DNA of 64,000 bases from Poronia punctata (taxonomy: Eukaryota > Ascomycota > Sordariomycetes > Xylariales > Xylariaceae), in assembly GCA_022579005.1 (NCBI GenBank), contig MU401614.1:26124-90123 (forward strand), read 5' to 3'. The notes below the pieces were generated by a model. The model searched no databases, had not been told where the DNA came from, and was given only the letters and a program-made list of their open reading frames with translations. This document shows positions 50,905 through 62,900 of the stretch, in pieces. Numbering within the stretch: the stretch's first letter is position 1; each line of letters opens with the position of its first letter. The position numbers and the translations under genes were made by a program.

Positions 50905-53900
50905 ACTTTTTTTTAAAAAAAAAATAACTTATTTTAAAGCATAGTTTAAGTTTAAACTAGTATTTTTTAAGTTTTTTTTAATTAGTTACTTTTTAGCTAA
51001 AAAAGGATTACTTTAAGTATTTACTATTATTATAACAATCTAAGCCTTTATACTATTATGCTATAGTGCTAGTTTTTTTATAACTAATTATAATAGTTTA
51101 ATTATATAAAGTAGCTTTTTTATATGTTTTTTTTTTGCATTTTTTATACTTTTAACGTAAGTTACGCAGCTTTATTATTATTAATATATAGTTTATTAAA
51201 TTTATTATAAGCTATTGCTTTAAGCTATTTAAGCAAGCGTAGTAGTAGCTTAGCTGCTTTAAAGTATTGTTTATAAAAATTTTTTAGCAATTTTATACTA
51301 TTTTTAAAGTTTTTTATAAAATACTATTTATTATTTATATTTTAGCTTTTTTAATTAACTTTATATTATAGTTTTTTATAATATAGTTTTAATGTTTATA
51401 TTTTTTTTATTATAAATTTCTTTTTGCTTAATAGCGCAATTGCTTTCTTTTTAAGATTTTTTAATTTTTACTTTAGTAATAGGTTATTTAAGTACTTTTA
51501 TAATTAATTAGTGTAGTATTTATTTATTGCTTGCTAAGTTAACAATATTTTAAGCGTATAAGTATTTTTTTTATAATATAAAATATAAAACTTTTATTAA
51601 GTTATTAAGTAGTTTAGCTTATTAAATAATTAGTTAGTTTGCTATACTTACTATTTTTTTAGTATAAAAACAAAATTTTTTATATTAAAATTAAAATTTT
51701 TATAGCTTTAGTTTGCTTGCTTAATTATTTGCTTTTATATACGTAGTAAGTTTTTTTTAGCTATATTAACGTAGTTTATAATAATTTAAATTTAGTTTTA
51801 CGCTTTAGTATACAATTTTTATTTTTGCTAAATAAAGTTTTTTAGCTTATAATTAGCTATTTAATTTTTTTAATTAAATTATAGTAGCATAAAAAAATTT
51901 ATTTTTACTTTATATAGTAATAATTTTGTTAACTTATATAATATTGCAGCTTATACGTAGTTTATAGCTAGTATTTTTTTTAATTAATTATTTTAATAGT
52001 AGTTAATATATAAGTACAACTTTTAGTTTAAGTATTTATTTATTATTTTAGCCTATTTTATTATTTTATAGTGCTTTAATAAAGCTAAGGTTTATATAAT
52101 ATTTAAAATTTTAGCAACTTTATTTATAAATATAAAAATAAATTAAAAGCTATAGTTTAAAGTAATTATAATTAGTAACTAAAATACTTTAAATAGTTTT
52201 TTATAGTATAGCTACGCTACTTATTATGCTATAATCTTTATTATATAAAGTATAGTTTAAGATTTTTTTTTTAGTTTATTTACTATAACTATTATATTAT
52301 TAAACTTATATTTATTTTTTAGTATTTGCTTAAAGTTTATTATAATATATTTTTAAACGCAGTTTAAAATTAGTAATAGCGTTAACTTGCTAAAGGTTTT
52401 GTTTTTAAAAACTTTAGCTAAACAATATTGTAAGCAATTTGCTATATATTTATTATAGTTATTTTTTAATTAAAGCTACTAATATTTTTTTATAACTAAG
52501 TAGTACGTTTTTTTTTTGCTTAAGTATGCTATTAATATTTTTTTATATGCTTTTTTTATTAACTTTGTTTATAAAAAAAAAGTATTAAGCATTACTAGTT
52601 TTTTTTTATATATAGTTAATTTATTTTTTATTTTTTATAAGTTATTTATATTTGCTTTATTATTTAAGTTTTTAATTTTAGCTTTTGTTTTTTATTTATA
52701 TATTTTTATATTTAGATTTTTTTAGTTTTTGCGCAAGATTTTATTTATAAGCTAAAGCTTTTTTAAAGTTTTTACTTTTTTTAAAGTTTAAAAGACAAGA
52801 TTTTAGTTACGTTTTTTATTTATATTAGCGTAAATTTAGTAATTATTAATTAAAAAAAGGTAGCGTACTTATATAGTTTTTTCTTTAGTTTTTTATAACG
52901 CTATATTTTTTTATTTTTTAAATAGCGCGTTTACTATTATATTTTTTTTGTAAGGCAATATGTAATTATAAAGTTATATTTTGCTAAAAAAGTAAACTAT
53001 TTTGCTTATTATAAGTTAAAGTGTTATTTTATATTAAAATATTTTAATGCTTTATAGTTAATAATAATTAAAAATAGTTTATTATATTAGTAGCTAATAA
53101 GTTTAGCTTTTTATTTTTTTATAGCTAGGACTACTACTAATATTTTTTTATTATAAATTTTATAATTAAGCTTAGCTTTGCTTATAGTTTTTTAAAAAAA
53201 AGCTGCTAAGTGCTATTTTTTGTTAAAGTATAATTATATTAAAACTTTTGCTGCTATTTTATTTAATATATTAGTTTTTATTTTTATAAATAAGTTATAA
53301 TTATAGTATTATAGTAAAAAGGCTGCTATTAAAGTTTTTTTTAGCTTTTAAAATGCTTTTTTGCATTTTTTGCTTTAAATAAAAAAGGTATTATTATAAG
53401 TTAATACTATAAGTAGCTTTGCTTTATAGCTATAGTTGCATATAAACTTTTTATAAAAGTTATAAAATTTTTAAAAAATTATACTTTTTTTATAGTTATA
53501 AGCATAGCTTAATTTTTAACTATTTTTATTTTATTTAAGTTAACGCTTATGCTTTTAGTACTAATTATATATTTTAAAAATTTGGTTTTTATAATATAAA
53601 ATTTTAATTTTTTTAAGTTAGCTTATAAACTAGCTTTTTATAGTTATAGCAAAACTTTTTTCATATATTTTTAGTATTTTTTAAAAGTTATAAAGTATAT
53701 TAATATATTATTTATATAAGCATAATAAAAATAGTTAAAGTAATTAAATAAAATATTATTAATATATTTTTAAAACGTAAATAGTTTATTTATAAGCTTA
53801 AATAATAATACTTTATATTAGTATATACTATATTAAGTTTAAAAAGTTATAAGGTTTTTTATTTTTAATATTATTTAAATATAATAAAATACTTATTATA

Positions 53901-56900
53901 TATTAATTTTAGTAAATATTTTTGCTTTAAATATATATAATAAGGTTTTTTTAATTAGTAGTAAAAAGTATTAATTTTTTTTTATTAAGTTATTTAATTT
54001 TTAATAGTTAACGTAAAAACGTAGCTTTTTATATAGTTTTAATATAAATAAAACTAAAAATGCTTATAAAGCATTGCTTAGCTTAATAAAGCTTTTTTAT
54101 AACTAGTTTACTAAGTATTTTTTAATTATTTTTAACTTGTTTAGTAATATTTTATATAATAAGCTATACTTAAAATTTTTTAATAATTTTTTTTTTAAAA
54201 ATTTAATTTAATAGTTTACTTTAAGCTAATATAGCAATAAAGTATTTAAATTAACTTTATTAAAAGTACGTAGTAAGTTATAATATTTAAAAAAAATTAC
54301 TTTTAAAGCTTGCTTTTTTACCTTTTTGCTTTTTTTATTAAAAAAGTTTTTAATTTATTTTTTATTTATAATTATATTAATTTTTTTTATACTAGTTATT
54401 TTAACTTTGTTTTTTAATTAATTTATTTAAACTATATGCTAAAATAATAAGGCTATAAGTAAACAGAGTTTAACTATAGGTTTTTTTTTATACTAAAATA
54501 TATTATCTTTTTTTATTTAATATAGTTTTTATACGTTAAATAATTATTTATTAAAAATACTTTATATTTTTTATATTTTTTTAAGTAAGTTTTTTTTTAC
54601 TATTAAAGCTTTTTTTATTTTTTAAAAATTAACTTTTATTAAGTTAAAATAAGTATAATAGTAAAAGATTTTTTTTATAAAAGCTAATATTATATTATTA
54701 GTTAAAAGTTTAAAGCTTGTTTTTTTAAATATTTACGTTTAAATACTTTTATTTAATAAGCATTTAAATTTTACTAGTAAGGTTTTTAAAAATAGTAGCT
54801 AATAGTTTTTATAGTTTAGTAACACTTTATGCTTAGCAAATTATAGCTTACTTAATATTATATTATATTATATATATAAAACTATTAAAAAGACTTTTTT
54901 AAACGTTTGCTAGTTTACTTAAAATATAACTATAAGTATTTTGTATATTCTTTAGTAATTAAAGTTTATAATAATAACTAAGTTAAGGTTAGCTTTAATT
55001 TTTGTTGCTAAGAACGTATTTATAGCTATATATATATTAGCTTTTATATTACTTAAAACATTATTAGTTTATTAAAAAAATTTATTATTTAATAGTATAT
55101 AGCTAAATATAAAAAAATCTTTTTTTATATACTTATTTACTATACTTAATTTTTTATTTATATTAACGCTAAGCAATACTTTTTTTAGGTAAAAGTTAAC
55201 TTATTTTAAAGTTATTTTTTTAAAGTTTATTTATTTTTTCTTTTTTTTTAGTAAAAAAAGCATTGTTATTATAATTGTAAGCTAGTAAGATAGCTTAAAT
55301 GCGTGCTTGCTAGTTAAAGTTGTTTTTTTTTTATAAATACTTATAAGAAGTATATTTTTAGCTTTTATAATTAAAGCAACAACTTTTAATAATTAAAGTT
55401 TTTATTTTTTTAGTAAAAAGCTTAGGTTATTGTTTTAAAAAAACTTATTAGTTAGGTTAGTTATTATTATATAGTTTAGCATTGCTAGTATAGCTTTTTA
55501 TAATTATATTTATTTTTTTAGTATTAAGCTATATTAGTTTAACTATATTAAAGCAAAAGTTATTAGTAAGCTTTTATACTATTTTATATTTATTTTTTTA
55601 TTAAAAATTATAAACTACTTATATATAGTATTAAATAAATATATTAAAATTAATAGTGTTATTAAAGTATTAAAATATAGTTTTATATTATAAGCAAGCT
55701 ATAAGTTTATTATAAAACTTTTTTTTTTATTTAGTATAAAAAATTTATTGTTTGCTTACTAAACATATAAAGTTATTTTTAAAAATTTAGTAATTAGCAA
55801 GACTTTTTATTTTTAATTTTTAATATTTAATTTTAACGTTTTATTTTTAGTTAACGTTTTTATATTTACTTTTTAAATAGTTTAAAAGCTTAATAAGCAT
55901 ATTTATTATATTTAAGTAATTATTTTATAAATATAGTTAAAAGTTTTTAGCTATAGTGCTTTTTAAGTAAGCTTTAATATTAGCTAGTTTAGCTTAGTTA
56001 TTAATAAACTAATTTTTATTAGCTTTAAAACAATTATATATATAGCGTAGCTATACTTTAAATATAACTTTTTTTTTATTATTATTATAAAACATAAATA
56101 CTTTAATTTTTATAAATTTATAAAGTTGTATAAAAAAAGTAAATAAAAAAACGTTATTTTAAAATATTAATTTATTATAAGCTAGTAAGTCTACTACTTA
56201 TTAATTAGCGTTAATTATTTAGTTTTTTAAGTAGTTAATTTTATTATAAGCTTTTGCTAGCTTTAAAGTTATATATTTTATAATTTTATTTTAATTTATA
56301 GTTAGCAAAGGTGTAGTTTTTTTTTAATTACGTATTTAGTTTTTTTTTTGCTTTTATAAACGCTATATTTTAGCTTTTAGCTTAGTAGTTTTTTTTAAAT
56401 TAAAATAAGCTAAATAGTGTACTTATTAAACTAGGTTTATTATAGTTTATTAGCTAATAGTAAGTAAGCAATGCATAATATTTTTTTATACTTAATATGC
56501 TATTAGTATTAAAGCTTAAATTTTTAATTTTTAAAAAACTACTTTAAAGTAAGATTTTATTAAGTTATTAAAACCTTTAATGTTTATAGTGCTATTAAAG
56601 TTAAAAATAGCTTTTTTTTTATTTTTTATAAGCGCTATAAATAAAAAGCTAAGTTTATTAGTTTTTTTAACGTATAGCTTAGCAAAAGCTTTTACTAGCT
56701 TATAAGTTTTTTAATAAAATTTTTTAGTTATTTATATATAGCGTGTTTTTTTAAAAGTATTTTTAGCTATATATTAGTTAAACACCTAAGCTTGTTTTAT
56801 TAAGGTTTTTAAAGTGTTTTTATTATTAAATTTTTTAGCAATATAACTTAAGGTTTTACTTTTTATTTTTAAAAATAAGTAAAAAAGTATAGTAAATTAT

Positions 56901-57175
56901 TTACAAGCTTTTATTTAAAAAATCTTGTTTATTTTAAAAATAGTTTTTATAAAGTTACTATTTTAATATAGTATTTTAGCTAAAGCTTATTGCTTTATAG
57001 CTACGCGCATTTTTACACGTTTTTTATTTTTTTAAGCTATAACTAGTTAGTAGCTAAAATATTAGTTTTTAACAGCGCTACTAACGTAATATTGCTAAGT
57101 TAAGTTAATTTTAATTAAGTTAAATTATTAAGTTAAAATATTATATTTTTTAATTAGTGTTAATAACTTTAAAAT

Positions 57176-57421
57176 TATTATAATTAGATTATAAAAAAAG
57201 CAAGGCTTTTAAAAGTAACTTAATTTATTACTAAAAATCTTAAAGTAAAAAGAAAAAAAAGAAAAAGCTTTTAAGTTCTTGTTAAGGGTGCAAACCTATA
57301 TATGCACTAACTAGTAAGGCTGCAGCTGTTTGCAAGTGCAGGCCTTTATATTTATTGTTTAAAGGAGGTAATAGCTATAAGCTACCTAATTAGCTATACT
57401 GCTATTAACCAATTTGTAACT
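57176..57421. repeat. Right LTR (246 bp)
   Basis: Starts TATTATAATTAG and ends AATTTGTAACT, and is colinear with the left LTR along its whole length. Its left half shows G-to-A changes relative to the left copy, while its right half keeps TGCA words. Confidence 0.9.
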
Positions 57422-57426
57422 CGTAG

Positions 57427-58125
57427 GCTTTTTGCTTTAAAAGTAAGTTTAATACTTTTTATTTTAAATACTTTTATTACTTTAAATTTTTTTAAATTTT
57501 TTTTAAAATAAATATATTATATTTATTAATTAAATATATTTAACTTTACTATAAAAAAATATATAAACGTAAATGTTTTAAAGTAAATTTTATTATAATT
57601 ATAAGTTTTGTTTTATAGCTATATTAAGTAACTTTAATATAGCGCAAAAAAGTATAACTATTAAAGTATATATAAAATTACTTAAAAAGCACCTTTTTAA
57701 AAACTTTAAATTTAACTTTATTTTTATATATAATAATGCTTTTATTTATATTATATATATAATAAAAAACCTTTTTAACTTTAATAAGTATAAAGTATTA
57801 AATTAGCTACTATATTTACTTAATATAAACTTTATTAAAAACATATAAAAACTATTTAAAAAGCAAATTTATATTGCTAATTTATACTTATAAGCTATAA
57901 GCAATTTAGCTAAAGTATTAAACATGCTTATATATACTATAGTTAAGCAATAAAATAACTTTAAAATTAATATATTAAATTATTTTATTAACTTTATAAT
58001 ATACTATATTATAGCTTTTATTATAGCTTATAAGTAGTATATAAAATACTAAGCTATACTATATAAAAGCCCTATTAAAAAAATACATTATATACTATTT
58101 AAAATCTTTTTTACTATTAAATTAA
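57427..58125. other. AT-rich right flank of the LTR retrotransposon
   Basis: 0.7 kb of extreme A+T without ORFs, ending near GCAATACGCAATGTT (58,128-58,142). The reverse complement of that end, CATTGCGTATTGC, resembles CACTGCGCTTTTTTGCG at the left edge (50,085-50,101). Confidence 0.5.
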
Positions 58126-59930
58126 GTGCAATACGCAATGTTAAAAATGACATGCCCTATTAGTAAAATGTGGCAATGTAGGGCTTGCTCGTTTCTATTA
58201 AGGACCGACTGTACCATGCACAGCAGAACGGTTACAGCGATTAGATTAGTACCCAGCCTCGACGCGCCAACAACCAAGTCCACAAGCTTGCCAACACACC
58301 CACACCTACCTACGAGTACCTTGAGCCGCCGAGCGACTCCGACTTGTCTAGCAAACTCGTAGTACACGTCCGACGCGAACCTCGGACGCGTCTTGTAATG
58401 GGCAAAAGGGCACAGCCTCGCTACCCGCCTATTGCCACAGATAGTGACCGAACTCCCAGTGCCAACAAGCGAGAAGAAGGCCGCCAGAACAAAATCAGCC
58501 CTAAATACTCGATATGTGCACGTATAAGATAAGTAGTTCAGGTAATACTTGAACATGGTATCCGACGCGCCTTGGTAAATTCAACCCTTGTGGTTTCAGG
58601 GGCATGCCCGCAATGGGGAGCTACGGAAAACGGACTTCTCCTTTCCATTGGACATATCAAGAATCCCATATTTTACCCTACACCCTTGTAAACCACCCAA
58701 TTCTACCCGTGCACGCACCTGTATAGACGTACACACACAACAACAAAGATGCGGCTTGACGATCATGCTGTCTTTCTTCTCGTCTTTTTTTGACTGGTGT
58801 GAGGCAGACGTCTCAAAGCTTTGTGATCCTGTATACGAGTCTCCCTTTCCTTTCATTATCATGCCATGTTCTGGCAGCTTTTGCTTTTCTGTGGCTCCAA
58901 AATCGGATATTGGGCGCTCGCTCTAGCCTCTACACGCCAAACGAAATCCGAGCTCATAGGGTCGACAATTGTTGTTTACTAACATACGAATACATGTTCG
59001 AGGAAGCTGACAACGAACAAAAAATCCCAAGTCCCACGGGGTAAAACCTCCGGCTCCCACCCTGATGCCCACTCCACAACCGAACAAGGGCAAGTTATAA
59101 TGCATCGCTATCGCTGGTCCAGGGTCGCATCAAATTTCCTTTTGTTCCTCTCCATCGAACGGAGAAGACTTCTTTATGAGTCCGCAGATCTCTATATCAA
59201 ACAGCCGCATTTAAGCTAGCACCGGGCGATTGCCGAGTCGCAGGCAGTCAAAATATTTGCTCGTCTTATTCTGTTGTCGGCGCATCCTGCGGTATTGCGC
59301 CCGGTAATCAATGACGCACAGCTCGGCCACCTCGCTACGAAACGAGAATGGCTGTATACCCACCACGCCCATTAGAGTAAAGTGACTGCGGCCCAGGGTT
59401 GTGGTAAACTGGCCGTACTCGTACACGTCAAGCATGTTTGGCGATTACCTTCCTGTGAGGAAACGATTGGCGGAAACCTAGGGCACGGTTTACTCGCACA
59501 GCCTCCGCCTCGCCTAGATAGCTACCGTTCAAACCGCCTTCCGCAGAATCAGATACACATGGGGGATGGACGGTTGAGTCTCTATAACGTTTCTATTTTG
59601 CCCACCGCCTCCTGACCGCCTTGTACGCGTACAGACATAGGCCTAACATGCCATCTCCGAAACATGACAGCAAAGCAGGCTGTCTATCATTCCTATGCGT
59701 ACTTTGCCTAGGCTCCAGATTGTGCCAAGAGGGCTAAATATGCCAGCAGTAAACAGCTAACCTAGACCAATGCTGGAGCTGTTTTCAAGGGTAAGCAAAC
59801 CTGCTTGATGCACGCAATAGCAGCCTTACCTCGCATATTCTTGTCCCATCTTGATACATGTACAGGAAGGACTACGAGTAGGTAGGTTGGGTTACCTAGT
59901 CTACTTATAGACATAAGGTGGTGTTCGGTC
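58126..59930. other. GC-balanced island between two AT-rich blocks, no gene recognised
   Basis: 1.8 kb of normal composition. The longest ORF (58122-58556 minus, 144 codons) has overlapping ORFs on the other strand, no domain and a Cys/Arg/Val-rich composition; I do not call it a gene. No RNA gene or transposon end was recognised inside. Confidence 0.5.
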
Positions 59931-62900
59931 TGGTTACTTATTACTTATTCTTATAGCCCGTAACATCCTTGTTATAAGTAAAACGCAAAGTAGGTTACTT
60001 ATAAGGCAAAGTTATAGCTAATTAAGCAACACTAGCAGATTTTTATAAGATAAATAAATTAAATTGTATTTAGTTAAAAAATTATTAATTTTTTTTTATA
60101 GTAAAAGTTTAAGCTATGCTAAAAGCTTTAAATATTTGCTATTTTTAGTGTTATAAAGTTATTAAACTTTTTAGCAAAAGCTTTTGCTACTACTATTATA
60201 AAATAAAACTATTTTTATAAGTTTAAAAGGCTTTAACTGCTTTATATTAAATTTTTATAATAGCAAAAGCTTACTATTAATAGCTTAAACTTATTATAAA
60301 TAGCTAGCTTTATTAAAAGCTAAATTTAATATTTTTTAGTTAAAAATAAAAGCAAATTTAAAAAAGTTAAGTATTAAGTTTAAAAAGTATAAGTAAAGCT
60401 TTTAAAATAGTTATAAACTATTAAAAATTAAAAAAATAGTAAATTTATATTTTTTATTATAATAAAAAGTAAATTTAGCTTTTTTAGTAGCTAATTTAGC
60501 TAGTTTAGCTAGCTTAGCTAGCTTAATTACTTTATTTTATAAGTAATATAAAGCTAATATAAAGCTATTTTTAGCTAAACTTTTTTTTATTTTTTTTAAA
60601 CTTTAGCATTAATAATAGCTTTTTTAAAGTATATTAAAAACTACTTAAAAGCTAGCTATTATACTTTATTTAGTAAAGTTAAAAGTAATAGCTTTATAAT
60701 ATTAATAACTATATTAAAAAAATATTATAATGCTAAAAAAAGTATAAATATTAAAAAAGTATAAAATAAGTATTTTTACTTTTTAAAAAAAGTTATTTTA
60801 TAATTTAATTTTTATTATGCTAGTAAATTTAAATAAAATAAAAAATTAAAGCTTATAACTGCTACTAACAATATTTAAGCTAGTTATTTTTAAATTAATT
60901 ACTTTGCTAGCAATTTTAATAGCATTATATTTATTTAATAATATTAAAGTTATAAAAATATAGCATATTTTTAAGCTTAAACTTTAAAGTATTAAAAGCT
61001 AATAAAAAACGTTTTTAACTTTAAGCTAAAAGTTAGTAATAAGCTTATAATTAGTTTATATATTTAAAAAGCTAATAATAATATATAAGGGTTTAAGCAA
61101 TAAGGTAGTTATAAGGTAATATTATTAGCAATTTTAAAAACTAAGTATATTAAATAACTTTTGTTTAGTTAACTAAATAGGTAACTAAACTAGCTAAAAA
61201 AATTAAAAAAAATATAATTAGCAAAGCTTTAGCTATTAGTTAGCGTAGCTTTAGCTAATAAGTAGTTTATATGCAAATAGCTTAGCAAATAGGTTTTTTA
61301 GCTAGGTGCTTTATTATATTGCCTCCTTTTTTAAGTTACTAGTTTTTAGCAATTTTAGCATTTATAAGTATATTTGCTAATTAGGCCTATTTTTAACTTT
61401 TTTTAATTAGATTAATTTATTATCTTTTATAAGCTGTTTTTTTATTAACTTATTAGCTTATACCTAGCTTTATATATTTTTTTTAATTTATAACTTTATT
61501 TTAATATTTACTTTTTTTTTAGCATTATTATTTTATTAAGCTTTTTACTAGGTAATTGTTATTATATTACTTTTAAAGCTTTTTTATTTTAAGTTTATAT
61601 ATTAGTATATTTTTAATATTAAAATAAGTTAGTTATTTTTAAACTATTAAATTTTTAATTTTAATTATAATTTTGCTTAATTATATAATAACAAGCTAAA
61701 AATTATAATAATACTTAGTAAAAAGCTTTACTAGCACTGCGTTTTTAGCATATATTTAAATTTTTATATTTACTATTTTTGCTATTTTAGCAACGTTAAT
61801 TACGCTTTTTATAAAAAAAACTACTAAGGTTATTATACTATATATTTGCTGCTTTTTTACTTATTAGTTTGCTTAAATATTTTTTTTTTAAATATTTTTT
61901 GCTTTAGTTAGTATAGCTTAATAAATTATATAGTACGCTACTTATTTTTGCACTAAAACTAAAAACGCTTAATAAAACTATTAAGCTATTATTGTTAAAG
62001 CTAAAAATAAAAATAAAAATAAAAACGTAAGTATATATGCTACTTTATTAAATAATACTTTTATTATTATAAGTTAATATATATTTTATTTATTTAAAGT
62101 AAGCTTAGCTTTTTAGCATATAGTTATTTTTTTAAAAAAGCTAGTTATATTAATTAAAAAAAAAAGTAATATTATATTGCTATTTATTAAAAATTAGTTA
62201 TTATTTATTATTTATTAACTATTATAGTTGCTTTTTTTATAATTTATAGCTTTGCTGCTTATTTACTAGTATATTTACTAATGCTTAGTAGTTTTATATT
62301 AGCAAAAAAAGGCTTTTATTTAATAACTTTAATAATATTATATATAAAGCTTAGTTTTTTATTTTTTTTAAAAGTATTAAAATAGCTTTTTAAGCAATTT
62401 AAATGCTTGTTTGCACTAATTGCACATACTTATTTTAAAAGCTGCTAATAAAAAGCTAAACTTTAAAAAAGCTTATAAAAATAAAAGTATTAAAGTATTT
62501 TTTAGTATTAGCAAAGCTTATTAAAAGATTTTTATTTATAATATAATTTTTACTATTATTATTACCTTTATTTATAATATTTATTAAATTGCGTTGTTTA
62601 TTTTTAGCTATAGCTATTTTAATAGTATAGTATATTATTTACTTTTTTAGCTACTTTTTAGCTTTTACTTGCTAACTTTTTATTTAATAATAATATTTTT
62701 TATATTAATAGTTTAAATATATTTTAAGTTATAATAAGTTTATTAAAATATAAGTTTTTATTTTTTATAATATTATAGCTTAGTTTAGCTTGTTTAGCAA
62801 TAACTTACTATTTTTTTATTAACTAAATATATATTTTATAATTTAGTATTTATTATACTAATTATAACTATTTTACTTATTATTTTATTTAGTATAAACT

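Larger units (their letters stand above)
50659..57421. mobile_element. RIP-inactivated LTR retrotransposon, 6.76 kb
   Basis: Two direct repeats of exactly 246 bp (50659-50904 and 57176-57421) enclose 6.3 kb. Identical 5-bp copies CGTAG flank the whole unit (50654-50658 and 57422-57426), as expected of LTR-integrase insertion. The interior has stops in every frame, and no gag or pol motif survives to my eye, so Gypsy or Copia cannot be decided. The plus strand is strongly T-rich, and an oligopurine tract abuts the left LTR on the minus strand (about 50,905-50,930); both hint that the coding strand was the minus strand. The element is dead. Confidence 0.88.

Noticed and set aside
52516..52725. 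69-codon ORF in the retrotransposon interior
   Set aside because: Almost pure Phe/Leu/Ile/Tyr from T-rich sequence; an artefact of composition.
58122..58556. 144-codon ORF on the minus strand at the edge of the GC-normal island
   Set aside because: Overlapped by ORFs on the other strand, begins inside the AT-rich border, no domain and odd composition; probably chance.
61070..61210. Possible partner end for the element edge at 59,930
   Set aside because: Only scattered GGTAACTAAAC/TTATAAGG words; no alignment good enough to call an inverted repeat.
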